The notes under the pieces: generated by a model
The model's input: the letters and a program-made list of their open reading frames with translations, nothing else
Database searches by the model: none
Told to the model about the DNA's origin: nothing
Part shown: positions 1-8,376 of the stretch, piece after piece
Position numbering within the stretch: the first letter of the stretch is position 1
Layout: each line of letters opens with the position of its first letter
NCBI GenBank assembly: GCA_025998955.1
Contig: AP024676.1
Coordinates: forward strand, 3,782,001 to 3,846,000
Direction of reading: 5' to 3'
From: Candidatus Roseilinea sp.
Lineage (GTDB): Bacteria; Chloroflexota; Anaerolineae; J036; Brachytrichaceae
DNA: 64,000 bases
Position numbers and translations under genes: made by a program

Positions 1-473
1 ATGACGATTACGCCGGGATAGACACCCTCGGCGGATGGGCGCGCCAGGTAAGCCATGACCTCGCCTTCACTTGTTGGGTAGGTGACGTCGGTAGCAACGA
101 CGGCCGGATCGTCGGCCGCCACGCGGAGGGCAGGCTTGGATGCAGCGTCGGTCGGCGCAGCCGTTGCTTCGGCGATTGGCGTGGTTGGGGCTGATGTGGC
201 CGGCAGCGGGGACGGTTCGGCTGTGGGTTCCGCCGCCGTTGGTGCGCCGGTCGGCTGAGCAGCCGGTGTGGGGGCGGCCGTCGGTGGCACGCCACAAGCC
301 GCAAGCACAGTCGCGGCGGCAGCGCTCCCACCACAAATCACGATCAGCCGCTTGAGCATAGCGCGGCGCGAGATGATGCCGTCCTGGTAGTCTTCGATCG
401 TCTCCTCGCCGAGATACCACTGCATCTGAGTGAGCGCATCTTCGGGCACGAGCGTGCGATTCTTGGCAGACAT
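1..473 (-). CDS. Dienelactone hydrolase-family lipoprotein, N-terminal part (cut by window edge)
   Basis: Only the first 157 residues are in the window; the gene runs off at base 1. The start ATG at 473 has a GGAGG about 9 bases upstream. Residues 36-62 form a Tat-like lipoprotein signal (SRRAMLKRL, a hydrophobic stretch, then LAAC), followed by a Pro/Ala/Thr-rich linker of about 55 residues. After the linker comes VMAYLARPSAEGVYPGVIVI, which matches the N-terminal strands of dienelactone hydrolases (alpha/beta hydrolases with a Cys or Ser nucleophile). The catalytic residues lie outside the window, so substrate and activity cannot be judged. Inferred to be anchored on the outer face of the membrane. 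Confidence 0.75.
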   Translation of the reverse strand, partial: MSAKNRTLVPEDALTQMQWYLGEETIEDYQDGIISRRAMLKRLIVICGGSAAAATVLAACGVPPTAAPTPAAQPTGAPTAAEPTAEPSPLPATSAPTTPIAEATAAPTDAASKPALRVAADDPAVVATDVTYPTSEGEVMAYLARPSAEGVYPGVIV

Positions 474-606
474 GTTCGACCTCCAGCAAGGGATGCGTTG
501 CTACGGCACAGGAGCTGATTGGCTGTGACCTCGCAACGCGACCAACCGTAAGGTCTGTTTCTGAGAGGACGATGAACACCGATCTATTCTGGGCCAAGAT
601 ACGAAA

Positions 607-631
607 GAACCCCGAGGATCACTCGGGGTTC
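607..631 (-). terminator. Rho-independent terminator of the small lipoprotein gene
   Basis: A perfect 10-bp inverted repeat, GAACCCCGAG and CTCGGGGTTC, is separated by 5 bases. On the minus strand it is followed by TTTCGT. It lies 33 bases beyond the stop of the lipoprotein gene at 665. Confidence 0.75.
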
Positions 632-664
632 CAAATGAGTTTCGGTGGAGAGAGGCTCTGCCTG

Positions 665-1051
665 TTAATCGTCGCCAGCGGTACTGCTGTAGCCTTCTGC
701 GTAGCCATAGCCGCCGCATCCGTGCGACATGGAGCCGCTAGCTTTCTCGACGGTCTTAACTTGCTCAACAGATTTGGCGGCATCGGTCGCCGGAGCGGCT
801 TTGCTGGACTGCTCGGGCGCGGAGGATGGCTGGGGCGCTTTCTCCTGGGCCGGCGCGGGCAGCGTAGTGCGCTCGTCTGCCGGCAGTGCAACAGGCGCGG
901 CTTGCTCTGTCTTAGTCGTCGTGAAATTGAGCGGCTCTACGATTAGGCCGTTCGGGCCGGTTGCGATCTGGCGATTGCTCACGGCGCAGGCGGTGAGCAC
1001 GAACGCGGCGCCGATGCCGGCAGCGATTACCCTGACGATACGCTTGTTCAT
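665..1051 (-). CDS. Small lipoprotein of unknown function
   Basis: A 128-residue product with a clear lipoprotein signal: MNKR, a hydrophobic stretch, then the lipobox LTAC with Cys at about residue 22. The mature part is low complexity (Pro, Ala, Glu, Lys), ending in a Gly/Tyr/His segment (SHGCGGYGYAEGYSS). Three consecutive ATG codons (1057, 1054, 1051) follow GGGAGG directly. The ATG at 1051 gives the best ribosome-binding spacing. I do not recognise a domain. It is probably a surface-tethered protein. It has its own promoter and terminator. Confidence 0.6.
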   Translation of the reverse strand: MNKRIVRVIAAGIGAAFVLTACAVSNRQIATGPNGLIVEPLNFTTTKTEQAAPVALPADERTTLPAPAQEKAPQPSSAPEQSSKAAPATDAAKSVEQVKTVEKASGSMSHGCGGYGYAEGYSSTAGDD

Positions 1052-1095
1052 CATCATCCTCCCATTTACGAGCAAAAAGTAGAAGCTTGGCGCAA

Positions 1096-1123
1096 ATGCT
1101 AACGGCTGTATCAAGTTTGTCAA
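1096..1123 (-). promoter_or_regulatory. Promoter of the small lipoprotein gene, overlapping the rex stop codon
   Basis: On the minus strand TTGACA (1123-1118) and TAGCAT (1101-1096) are 16 bases apart. The -35 box contains the TGA stop of rex, so the lipoprotein gene can be expressed independently of rex. Confidence 0.55.
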
Positions 1124-1803
1124 GCGTTTGTGCCAAAATGACACGAACCGACGTCATTGGGTTGGGAGTGGTAGTCGTTGGGTTGGGAGAGGTAGTAGGT
1201 CATGTGCTGAAGGTGGAGCACAGGGTCAATGTTCTCCACGCGCACATGCTCGGGCACGATGAGATTGACCGGCGCATAGTTGAGGATGGCTGTGATCCCA
1301 GAGGCGATGGCCAGATCGGCGACTGCCTGCGCGGCTTCGGCCGGCACGGCAATCATCGCCAGCCGGATGTCGTGCTCGCGGACGAATTCCGGCAGCCTGC
1401 GCACGTCGCACACTTCGTAAATGCCCACCGTCGTGCCGATCTTCTTGGGGTCGTTGTCGAAAACGGCGCACACGCGAAAGCCACGATGTGTGAAGCCCGG
1501 ATAGTTCGCTATGGCGCTGCCGATGTTGCCGGCGCCGATGATGACGATCGGCCACTCGCGCTCCAGGTTGAGGATCTGGCGCAGCTTCTCCTGAAGGCCG
1601 GCAACCGAGTATCCGGTGCCTTGCTTGCCGAATTCGCCGAAATGCGACAGATCCTTGCGGATTTGCGCCGAGCTGATGCCGAGCCATTGCGCCAATTCTT
1701 GCGAGGAAGTGACCTCCTTGCCGCCGTTCTGCATGGCGCTCAGCGCGCGGAGGTAGAGCGGCAAACGGGCGATGACGATGTCTGGAACGCGTTTCGCGGG
1801 CAT
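1120..1803 (-). CDS. rex: Redox-sensing transcriptional repressor Rex
   Basis: Rex binds DNA when NAD+ is high and lets go when NADH rises, controlling fermentation and respiration genes. The 227-residue product has an N-terminal winged helix (about 1-80, with [13 protein letters not shown]) and a Rossmann domain with the NAD(H) motif GAGNIG at residues 90-95. The C-terminal helix that swaps in the Rex dimer follows. Length is slightly above the usual 210. The extra tail contains a small duplication ([12 protein letters not shown]), encoded by a near-perfect tandem repeat of about 24 bases. It is divergent from the glycosyltransferase at 1963. A TGTTAACA palindrome just upstream may allow autoregulation. 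Confidence 0.93.
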   Translation of the reverse strand: MPAKRVPDIVIARLPLYLRALSAMQNGGKEVTSSQELAQWLGISSAQIRKDLSHFGEFGKQGTGYSVAGLQEKLRQILNLEREWPIVIIGAGNIGSAIANYPGFTHRGFRVCAVFDNDPKKIGTTVGIYEVCDVRRLPEFVREHDIRLAMIAVPAEAAQAVADLAIASGITAILNYAPVNLIVPEHVRVENIDPVLHLQHMTYYLSQPNDYHSQPNDVGSCHFGTNA

Positions 1804-1818
1804 CGGACTTTTTCAGGA

Positions 1819-1829
1819 TGTTAACACAA
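1819..1829 (-). promoter_or_regulatory. Possible Rex-type operator upstream of rex
   Basis: On the minus strand the sequence TTGTGTTAACATCC, with the palindrome TGTTAACA, lies 16 bases before the rex ATG. Rex sites in other phyla are TTGTTAA/TTAACAA-like or TTGTGA/TCACAA-like, so this is only a partial match. Confidence 0.3.
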
Positions 1830-1851
1830 CCCCCTGCTGGGAACGATCGAG

Positions 1852-1910
1852 TGCATTCGCGTATCGGGGCGACGGTGTCGCGTGGATAGGCACGGACGCC
1901 GTTCTGCACC
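1852..1910. repeat. Dispersed intergenic repeat, copy 1
   Basis: Begins TGCATTCGCGTATCGGGGC and stays alignable for about 58 bases with the copy at 7815-7871. It lies in the divergent region between rex and the glycosyltransferase. The inner hairpin seen in copy 2 is imperfect here. Confidence 0.55.
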
Positions 1911-1962
1911 TGCGCTTGCCTCGTTGACACATGCAGCCGAAACGATCCGCGATAATCGTGGT

Positions 1963-3141
1963 GTGTGGATCGGCATTGATGCGAGCCGCGCGACCGGTGT
2001 GCGCCTCACCGGCACCGAGCGCTATTCGCGCGAGATCATCGCTGCGCTCCTGCGCAGCGCGCCGCGGCACTGCTTTCGCCTTTACCTGCGCGAGGCGCTT
2101 GATCCTGACTCCCTGCGCCTGCCTCGTTCGCCGGTTAGCGTCGAGCCGGTTGTCATCGCCCGCCGCCGACTATGGACGCACCTCGGCCTGGCGCGCGAGC
2201 TATCGGCGCGTCCGCCCGATGCACTGTTCGTGCCGGCGCATGTGTTGCCCGCCTCGTTCATCCGCTCGCCGGTGCGACGTCGCATCCGAACCGTCGTCAC
2301 CGTGCACGACGTCGGCTATCGCCACTTTCCAGAGGCGCATCCGCTGACTCAGCGTTGGTATCTCGACCTCGGCACGCGGCTTTCGGTGCGCTGCGCTGGC
2401 GTAGTGATCACCGACTCGGAGGCCACTCGCCGCGACGTGCTCCGTTTCTATGGCGTCGCTCATGATCGTGTCGTCGTTGCCTACCCTGGCCCCTTGCCGC
2501 TGACCGAGGTGCAGGAGAAGGATGTAGCGCGCACACTGGCGAAGTTCGGCTTGGATGATGGCCGGCCCTACGTGCTGCACGTCGGCACGCTGCAACCACG
2601 CAAAAACCTGCGCCGCCTGATTCAGGCCTGGGCGCGCCTGCTCACCCGAACGGATTGGGCCGGGCTGCGCCTGGTGCTGGCCGGCGGGCGGGGATGGGGC
2701 GGCGAGGACCTGCGTGCCGAAGTCGAGGCGGCCGGCTTGCAGGCCTCGGTCGTCTTGACCGGCTACCTGGACGACGTCGAGAAGACGGCCTTGTTGCGCC
2801 ATGCGCGAGCGTATGTCTTTCCTTCGCTGCATGAAGGCTTCGGCTTTCCGGTGCTGGAAGCACAGTCGGCCGGCGTACCGGTGGCCTGCAGTAATGCCTC
2901 ATCGCTGCCGGAGATCGCCGGCGAAGCCGCGCTGCTGTTCGACCCGTTCGACGTCGAAGCGATCGCGCATGCACTCGAAATGATCATCCGCGATGAAAGC
3001 GTTCGCACGCGGCTCGTCGAGGCCGGCTATCGCAACTTGGCCCGGTTCTCCTGGGACGCATGCGCGCGCATCGTGCTGGAAGGCCTAGGGGCGAATGACG
3101 CAAAACGAGAGACGCAAGACGTAAAACGCAACACGACATGA
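1963..3141 (+). CDS. Glycosyltransferase family 4 (GT-B fold)
   Basis: A retaining sugar transferase of about 392 residues, probably for cell-surface glycans. It opens with WIGIDASRATGVRLTGTERYSRE, the usual N-terminal Rossmann segment of the family. It contains HVGTLQPRKNLRRLI (start of the donor-binding domain) and HEGFGFPVLEAQSAGVPV, the E-x7-E donor motif. GTG at 1963 is preferred over the ATG at 1882, because family similarity begins there. A GATAAT box at 1951-1956 would then give a nearly leaderless transcript. The last 14 or so residues are encoded by a heptamer repeat array. It overlaps the next gene by 4 bases (ATGA). Confidence 0.85.
   Translation: MWIGIDASRATGVRLTGTERYSREIIAALLRSAPRHCFRLYLREALDPDSLRLPRSPVSVEPVVIARRRLWTHLGLARELSARPPDALFVPAHVLPASFIRSPVRRRIRTVVTVHDVGYRHFPEAHPLTQRWYLDLGTRLSVRCAGVVITDSEATRRDVLRFYGVAHDRVVVAYPGPLPLTEVQEKDVARTLAKFGLDDGRPYVLHVGTLQPRKNLRRLIQAWARLLTRTDWAGLRLVLAGGRGWGGEDLRAEVEAAGLQASVVLTGYLDDVEKTALLRHARAYVFPSLHEGFGFPVLEAQSAGVPVACSNASSLPEIAGEAALLFDPFDVEAIAHALEMIIRDESVRTRLVEAGYRNLARFSWDACARIVLEGLGANDAKRETQDVKRNTT
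3097..3138 (+). repeat. Heptamer array (RACGCAA type), coding for the glycosyltransferase C-terminus
   Basis: Six consecutive 7-bp units: GACGCAA, AACGAGA, GACGCAA, GACGTAA, AACGCAA, CACGACA. The array is read through as the last codons of the glycosyltransferase and ends at the start codon of the next gene. Confidence 0.8.
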
Positions 3142-3788
3142 AGGTCGCTCAACCCAAGCCGGTCGCGGCGATTGTCCTGGCTGCGGGCACTTCGTCGCGC
3201 TATAGCGGTGCCAACAAGCTATTGTTGCCGTTCGGAGACGGCACGGTGGTGCGCAGCACGGTGCAGGCTGTGCACAACGCCGGCATCGTGCATGTCGTCG
3301 TCGTGACCGGCCACGAGCGTGAGCGCATTCAGGCCGCCCTGGCATCCTTGCCGGTGGCCTTCGCGCACAACCCGCGCTACCGTGAAGGCGAGATGCTCTC
3401 CTCGATCAAGGCCGGCCTGACATACTTGGAAGAAACGGAAGTCGAGGCGGTGTTCATCGTGCCCGGCGATCAGCCGTTGTTGCCGGTGTGGCTGTTCCGA
3501 CGCATGCAACAAGCGTTCGAGCAGGGCTGTGGCGAGATCATCGCCCCGAAGTTCGGCGACGTGCGCGGCCATCCCGTGCTCATCGCGCGTCGCTGGTGGC
3601 CGGCAGCCTTGGCGCTGCCCGATGGCGCTCAGATGCGCATGCTGATCCGAGCGAATCCGCAAGCCGTAGCGCACATTCTGGTCAATACCGATGTGGTGCT
3701 GCTCGATGTGGATACACCCGAGGCATACCGGCAGGCCCTGGAGCGAGATCGGGAATTGAGAATTGAAAAGAGGGGAATTGGGAGTTGA
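3138..3788 (+). CDS. MobA/MocA-like nucleotidyltransferase
   Basis: Nucleotidyltransferase of the molybdenum-cofactor cytidylyltransferase/guanylyltransferase type. The N-terminal LAAGTSSRYSGANKLLLPFG matches the LAAGxSxRxGxxK nucleotide-binding loop. VPGDQPLL is the metal-binding acidic motif, and GHPVLI follows at about residue 140. Length (216) fits the MocA/xanthine dehydrogenase accessory group. It is translationally coupled to the upstream glycosyltransferase. No molybdoenzyme is nearby, so the substrate is uncertain; a sugar-nucleotide or Mo-cofactor role is possible. The C-terminal residues RELRIEKRGIGS come from a heptamer array that also supplies the stop codon. Confidence 0.8.
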   Translation: MKVAQPKPVAAIVLAAGTSSRYSGANKLLLPFGDGTVVRSTVQAVHNAGIVHVVVVTGHERERIQAALASLPVAFAHNPRYREGEMLSSIKAGLTYLEETEVEAVFIVPGDQPLLPVWLFRRMQQAFEQGCGEIIAPKFGDVRGHPVLIARRWWPAALALPDGAQMRMLIRANPQAVAHILVNTDVVLLDVDTPEAYRQALERDRELRIEKRGIGS

Positions 3789-3815
3789 CGCAAGACGTAG
3801 GACGCAAGACGACGT
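3752..3815. repeat. Composite heptamer array (GGAATTG type fused to ACGCAAG type)
   Basis: GGAATTG, AGAATTG, AAAAGAG, then GGAATTG, GGAGTTG, and without a gap ACGCAAG, ACGTAGG, ACGCAAG, ACGACGT. Two different unit types abut in the same 7-base register. The array spans the end of the MobA-like gene and the gap to the convergent cofC. Confidence 0.75.
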
Positions 3816-3828
3816 GCGTCCCTTGCGA

Positions 3829-4458
3829 TTACCACTGCTCCAGATACAGGTTCAGGTCGTCCGGCGAGTCGAGGTCGAGGCAGATCGAGTCGGAGCGGAA
3901 CCAGATCGGCTGTATCCCGCGTGCTTCGGCGCGTTGGGCGTGACGCAGCGCGCTGTTCGCCCCGAAGTCGAAGTCAATGACGTCAGGGGGCTTGAGCAAG
4001 AGCGCGTTGGTGCCGCGGCCATGCCGATCCGGCGCGATGACGACGCAGCGCTCGCCGGCATGCTGCACTGCCGCGAGCATCGCCTGCACGTCCGTCACGC
4101 TCAGCGCCGCCAGGTCGGAAGGTAACACCAGGACGGCTGAGGCATGCGCATGACGGGCGCGCGCCTCGCGCAGCGCTGCGTTCAACCCCCGCCGATGCTC
4201 GCGCAAGTGCCCCACGCGCCAGCGCTCGGCCCATTCGGCCACCCGGGCGTCGCGACTGATGATGACGATATCGCCGATGCCTGCAACGGACTGCAGGGTG
4301 TGTACCACACGCCGGAGCGAATCATGCGTCAACTCGATCCGGTGCGCCAGGTCGAGTTGACCGCTCAAGCGCGACTTGCCGTGGATGAGCGGCTTGACCG
4401 GGATGAGCGCAGTGACGAGAAAGTCGGCTCGGTTGCGATTCGCGTCACCGATTTGCAT
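3829..4458 (-). CDS. cofC: CofC/FbiD: phospholactate or PEP guanylyltransferase
   Basis: Activates 2-phospho-L-lactate (archaea) or phosphoenolpyruvate (many bacteria) with GTP, the first committed step of coenzyme F420 synthesis. The product is about 209 residues. Family segments visible are ALIPVKPLIHGKSRLSGQL near the N-terminus, LVLPSDLAAL in the middle, and RHGRGTNALLLKPPDVIDFDFG near the C-terminal side. ATG at 4458 lies inside the end of cofD (14-base overlap), so the two are translationally coupled. A longer upstream reading frame is rejected because it only mirrors cofD. Phospholactate versus PEP specificity cannot be read here. Confidence 0.88.
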   Translation of the reverse strand: MQIGDANRNRADFLVTALIPVKPLIHGKSRLSGQLDLAHRIELTHDSLRRVVHTLQSVAGIGDIVIISRDARVAEWAERWRVGHLREHRRGLNAALREARARHAHASAVLVLPSDLAALSVTDVQAMLAAVQHAGERCVVIAPDRHGRGTNALLLKPPDVIDFDFGANSALRHAQRAEARGIQPIWFRSDSICLDLDSPDDLNLYLEQW

Positions 4459-5461
4459 CCGTGGATGGAAGGGGCTGTTCCTGCGCCGGGGAGGGCGGGT
4501 CGAGTTTGCAGCCGCCCAGCCGCTCTGGACGCAGCCGGTCGGCAAACGTGACGACTTCGCATGCCAGCCGCGCGCGGTCGTCGGCGTCGCGCATGAGCGT
4601 GTCGGCCAGCAACACGCCCATCCCCATCGCTTCGATGCGCGGCTGTAGCTCGGCATCCCGCTCGTCGAGCACAAAGCCGTTGAGGAACTCGGCATAGTGT
4701 TGGGCAACTGTGGCAGCCGAAGCTTCGCTCTCCAACTCGCGCATCAGTTTGGCAGCTGGCCCCTTCACTGCCTCGCCGCCGATGATCGGCGTCACGGCGA
4801 TGATCGGCGCGCTGGCGTTCAGCAGCGCATCGCGCATGCCCGGAATCGCCAGGATCGGATCTATGCTGAGATACAAATTAGACGGCGCGATAATGATCGT
4901 GTCCGCCGTCTCGATGGCGCGCAGCGCGTCGGGCAGCAGCTCGGCCTCTTCGGCACCTTCGTAGATCAGGCTGCGCACCTCGGGCTGCCAATGGAGCTTG
5001 ACGAAGTATTCCTGAAAGGCATATAAACCTTCGTCGGTGTCTACAACCGTGCGCACCCGATCGTTCGTCATGGGCAGGATGCGCGCTTTCACGCCGAGCC
5101 GTTCGGCCAAAGTGCGCGTCACCTCGGCGAGCGTTGCGCCATCGTGCAACATTTGCGTGCGCAGCAGGTGCGTGGCCATGTCGCGATCGCCGATGTGGAA
5201 CCAGGGCGATACGCCGTATCGTGCGAGCATGTCGAAGTTCTGGAAAGTGTCCCCCTTGATCCCCCAACCGGTTTCGGGATTGGCGATGCCGGCCAGTGTA
5301 TACATCACCGTGTCCAAATCCGGCGAGATGTGCAGGCCGTAGAGTTCGAAGTCGTCGGCGGTGTTGACGATGATCGTGAGCGATGCACCGTCTACGCTGC
5401 GCGCCATGCCATCCGCGAGCTTCGCGCCGCCTACGCCACCGGCAAAAACCACGAAATTCAT
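4445..5461 (-). CDS. cofD: CofD/FbiA: 2-phospho-L-lactate (or PEP) transferase
   Basis: Transfers the phospholactyl or phosphoenolpyruvyl group from the CofC product to the deazaflavin Fo, giving F420-0. Diagnostic motifs are VVFAGGVGGAKLADG at the N-terminus, NTADDFELYGLHISPDLDTV, and TGWGIKGDTFQNF. About 338 residues, normal for the family. The start at 5461 (MNFVVFAGGVGG) is chosen because the family begins there; the frame is open to 5497. It is followed by overlapping cofC. The gamma-glutamyl ligase (CofE/FbiB) and Fo synthase are not in the window. Confidence 0.92.
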   Translation of the reverse strand: MNFVVFAGGVGGAKLADGMARSVDGASLTIIVNTADDFELYGLHISPDLDTVMYTLAGIANPETGWGIKGDTFQNFDMLARYGVSPWFHIGDRDMATHLLRTQMLHDGATLAEVTRTLAERLGVKARILPMTNDRVRTVVDTDEGLYAFQEYFVKLHWQPEVRSLIYEGAEEAELLPDALRAIETADTIIIAPSNLYLSIDPILAIPGMRDALLNASAPIIAVTPIIGGEAVKGPAAKLMRELESEASAATVAQHYAEFLNGFVLDERDAELQPRIEAMGMGVLLADTLMRDADDRARLACEVVTFADRLRPERLGGCKLDPPSPAQEQPLPSTDANR

Positions 5462-5548
5462 GCGCTCGATTGTGCGCCAGACCATCCGATTGTGCAAGCA
5501 CTGAACAGCACGCGTTACACAACGCTGTCCGGCGACTCGAGTAGAACG

Positions 5549-6841
5549 TCACCGCAGCACACAGTCGGCGTTGAGCAGGGCCTGGGCGCGCGTTTGCGCT
5601 AGCACGAGCGCGTCTTCCAGCGGTTGGCCTTCGATGATCTGGCGTATGGCGTTCGATAGCTCCGCCTGCACACACGGCCAGCCGCTCAACAATGGCGCCG
5701 GCCGGGCAACCGGCGCAATCCGCTGCAACGCCTTGATGCGTAGCGCGTCGAGCGGCTGTTCCGGATCTAGCTCCATTGCGACGAGCGCAGAAATGCGCGC
5801 CGGCATCTCCTCGGTCCCGGCAGCCCACTGCGCCGTTTGTTCCGTCTCCAGCAACCAGTGGATGAACTTCCAGGCGGCGCGCTCACGGTCGTCCGTGCGC
5901 TTCGGAATCACCCACAGCGGCGCATGGATCGAAGCAACAGGGGCTGCCGAGGGCAGTGTTCCCACGTCCAGTCCGAAGTTGCTGCGTTCGCGCACCGTCT
6001 GCGTGAAGTCGCGCAGACGATCGGTCGAGGTGAACGCGAACAATACACGCGCCGCGGCGAAGTCGTCGCGGCTGCGCTCCGACGATATGGCGCGGTACGC
6101 CCGCCCGGACTGCAAGTAGTTGAGCAGCGTTTCGATGGCCGATGCCACGCCGGGCGAGGCGATCTGCACCTGCTGCGTCGTCGGGTCGTAGAGCGGCGCA
6201 CCATGCGCATACAGCCAGTCCTCTGCCGAAGGGTCGTTCGGGTTGAAGCCGAAGCACGCCGTGCCGGCGATTCGGTCGGTCGCACTCTCACAGGCTTTGC
6301 CGAACGCCTCCCACTCCGCCGGCATTTCGGACTGGCCGAGCGAATTCATCCAGTCCCGATTGCTCAGCACTATCTGCATGTCGCCACCGAACGGCACACC
6401 CAGCAATTGCCCCTGCGGTGTGCGCCCCGCTTGCTGGACGAAGGGGAATAAGTCAGCCTGGTCGCCGGCGTCCCAGCTCATCGTCACGTCATCGCTGCCG
6501 ATGAATCGGTCGAGGGGTGCCAGTAGCCCGCGTTGCGCGTAGAGCGCTGCTTCCGCGGGCTGGACCAGCGCCAGATCGGGCAACAAACCCGTCGCCGCGC
6601 CCTCCAACAATGCGCGGTGCTGCGCAGCAGGCTCGCGACGCTCCGGTATGACGACGATACCATCGCCGTTAGTCTGATTCCAGCGATCTACGAGCCGTAG
6701 GAAGCTGCGTTCGCGCGCGTCGCTCAGGGTGTGCCACACGATGATCACCCGGCGCGGTTGCACGCCGGCACACGCGGCGTGCATGAGCACGCCCAACGTC
6801 AGCAGCGCATGCACAGCTCGGCGCTTAATGCCGGTGCTCAT
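5549..6841 (-). CDS. Extracellular solute-binding lipoprotein (family 1, sugar-type)
   Basis: A 430-residue binding protein with a lipoprotein signal (MSTGIKRRAVHALLTLG, then AACAG) and the ABC sugar-binder fold: IIVWHTLSDARERSFLRLVD at the N-terminus and a C-terminal AWKFIHWLLETEQTAQWA. Its ATG overlaps the stop of the upstream MBL gene (ATGA). No permease genes are adjacent. It is sandwiched between an MBL hydrolase and the F420 genes. Either it partners with permeases elsewhere or it has been recruited for another role. Confidence 0.82.
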   Translation of the reverse strand: MSTGIKRRAVHALLTLGVLMHAACAGVQPRRVIIVWHTLSDARERSFLRLVDRWNQTNGDGIVVIPERREPAAQHRALLEGAATGLLPDLALVQPAEAALYAQRGLLAPLDRFIGSDDVTMSWDAGDQADLFPFVQQAGRTPQGQLLGVPFGGDMQIVLSNRDWMNSLGQSEMPAEWEAFGKACESATDRIAGTACFGFNPNDPSAEDWLYAHGAPLYDPTTQQVQIASPGVASAIETLLNYLQSGRAYRAISSERSRDDFAAARVLFAFTSTDRLRDFTQTVRERSNFGLDVGTLPSAAPVASIHAPLWVIPKRTDDRERAAWKFIHWLLETEQTAQWAAGTEEMPARISALVAMELDPEQPLDALRIKALQRIAPVARPAPLLSGWPCVQAELSNAIRQIIEGQPLEDALVLAQTRAQALLNADCVLR

Positions 6842-7770
6842 TCGGGTGCGCCTCCTGCTTCGAGCGGGACGACCGAGAACAGCCCTTTGTCGTTGCGTAC
6901 CAACCGGCCAACCGGCTGGCGCGTATCGTGACAAGAGACCAGCACCGCGCGGCGCTCGAACGCCCATTGCTGCCATCGGCGCTTGGTCTCGATCGTCACC
7001 ATCGGCAGCACGTCGTAGGCCGTGACCCAGGGCAGGCGCTCGAAATGGATCATGAACGGCGCCATGTCGCCGATCAGGAACACGGGTGGGGAGGCAGCAC
7101 CCCCTGAGTGAGGCTCGATGATCACGCTTTGGTGGCCGGCGGTGTGGCCGGGCGTAGGAACGACGCGCACCGAGGGGGTGATCTGCGCCTCGCCGTCCAA
7201 CAGCGTCAACACGCCGTGTTGCATGAGCGGGACGAAGTTCTCGGCGAAGTAGGTGTTGCGCGTGCGCTCGTTCGGATGCGTCGCATCCTCGTATTCCCGG
7301 CGCTGCACGTAGTAGCGCGCGTTGGTGAACGTGGGTATCGGGACGCGATCCCGCGATGCTTCGCCGACAGCTTGCGTTGTATCCGCGCTCAGCACCGTCG
7401 TCCAGCCGGAATGGTCGCCGTGTAGATGGGTGAGGATGACGATGTCAATGTCTGCGGGGCGCAGGCCGAGCCGCGCCAGATCGTCTATGAGCGTGCCATT
7501 CGACCGGCGCACGTCATACTGCGTTGCAATCAAGTCGTTGGGCTTGTTGCCGACGCCGCAATCCACCAAGATGCGCTTGCTGTCGGCTTCGATCAGCACG
7601 CAGCGCAGTTCCTGTGGGACGCGGTTGAGTTCGTCAGGCGGGAGGAGCTTCATCCAGCGGATGCGCGGCACCAGCCCAAACGTGCCGCCACCATCCCAGT
7701 AGGATGTGCCGTCGCTGAGCAGGTGAATACACGCCTGGCCGCAGCGCAGCGAGAAGGGGTTCGCGTTCAT
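6838..7770 (-). CDS. MBL-fold metallo-hydrolase
   Basis: Metallo-beta-lactamase fold hydrolase of about 310 residues. The zinc motif HLHGDHSG is at residues 115-122, with a further His in PTPGHTAGHQ and an Asp in FLIGDMAPF. The form resembles AHL-lactonase-like or generic MBL hydrolases. ATG at 7770 is preferred because the upstream part of the open frame reads through an intergenic repeat. First gene of the minus-strand run MBL, binding protein, cofD, cofC. Substrate unknown. Confidence 0.82.
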   Translation of the reverse strand: MNANPFSLRCGQACIHLLSDGTSYWDGGGTFGLVPRIRWMKLLPPDELNRVPQELRCVLIEADSKRILVDCGVGNKPNDLIATQYDVRRSNGTLIDDLARLGLRPADIDIVILTHLHGDHSGWTTVLSADTTQAVGEASRDRVPIPTFTNARYYVQRREYEDATHPNERTRNTYFAENFVPLMQHGVLTLLDGEAQITPSVRVVPTPGHTAGHQSVIIEPHSGGAASPPVFLIGDMAPFMIHFERLPWVTAYDVLPMVTIETKRRWQQWAFERRAVLVSCHDTRQPVGRLVRNDKGLFSVVPLEAGGAPE

Positions 7771-7814
7771 GTCTGCAAGTTGGCAACTATAGCGCAGCGA
7801 GCCACGAATACGGG

Positions 7815-7871
7815 TGCATTCGCGCATCGGGGCAACATTCGCATGGTCGGGCGCGGACTCCGTTCCGCGCC
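7815..7871. repeat. Dispersed intergenic repeat, copy 2
   Basis: Starts TGCATTCGCGCATCGGGGC, 18 of 19 bases identical to copy 1 at 1852. It includes a perfect 8-bp hairpin, GGCGCGGA (7850-7857) and TCCGCGCC (7864-7871). It lies in the divergent gap between the MBL gene and trxA. Confidence 0.55.
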
Positions 7872-7953
7872 TATCTATGCCGCGAATGGGGCGGAGCGCG
7901 CCCTGGCTAATACGGGCGTTCAGCCCTCTCATCGTCCGGTAATCTCTGCGCGG

Positions 7954-7959
7954 TATGAT
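7954..7959 (+). promoter_or_regulatory. Possible -10 box for trxA
   Basis: TATGAT lies 75 bases before the trxA start; no convincing -35 box is seen 16-18 bases upstream. The 5' leader contains a C/G-rich stretch but no recognised element. Confidence 0.3.
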
Positions 7960-8033
7960 AGTTTGCGTTCAAAAGCGAAAGCCCGGGTCGCCCCCGAGCT
8001 ACTAGATACACACAACTCAGGAGAAAAGGGATC

Positions 8034-8360
8034 ATGGCAAAACCAGTCGTTCTAACCGACGCCACCTTTGAAGAAATGGTGGAGAAGAGCAAGGGCGTGA
8101 CGCTCGTGGATTTCTGGGCGGAGTGGTGCGGCCCCTGCAAGATGATCGCGCCGATCGTCGAGCAGATCGCCGAAGAGAACGATGGCAAGCTCACCGTCGG
8201 AAAGCTCGATGTGGACGAGAATGGCGAGACGGCGATGAAGTTCGGCGTGATGAGTATTCCGACGCTGATTTTGTTCAAGGACGGCGAGCCAGTAGAGCGC
8301 CTCGTCGGCTATCGCCCCAAGGAACAGCTGATGGCGAAGATCCGCCCGTATCTGAGCTGA
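8034..8360 (+). CDS. trxA: Thioredoxin
   Basis: Cytosolic disulfide reductase of 108 residues, the standard length. The active site WCGPC is at residues 31-35, preceded by VDFWAEW. The cis-proline loop is [17 protein letters not shown] lies 10 bases before the ATG. A strong terminator follows at 8377, so it is monocistronic. It faces mreC convergently. Confidence 0.97.
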   Translation: MAKPVVLTDATFEEMVEKSKGVTLVDFWAEWCGPCKMIAPIVEQIAEENDGKLTVGKLDVDENGETAMKFGVMSIPTLILFKDGEPVERLVGYRPKEQLMAKIRPYLS

Positions 8361-8376
8361 ACGCGTCGCGCTCAAC

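Noticed and set aside
572-946. Plus-strand frame starting MNTDLFWAKIRKNPEDHSG
   Set aside because: It runs through the terminator hairpin at 607-631 and then antisense to the small lipoprotein gene.
1226-1930. Minus-strand frame overlapping rex
   Set aside because: Arg/His-rich shadow of rex; only useful because it revealed the dispersed repeat shared with 7815-7871.
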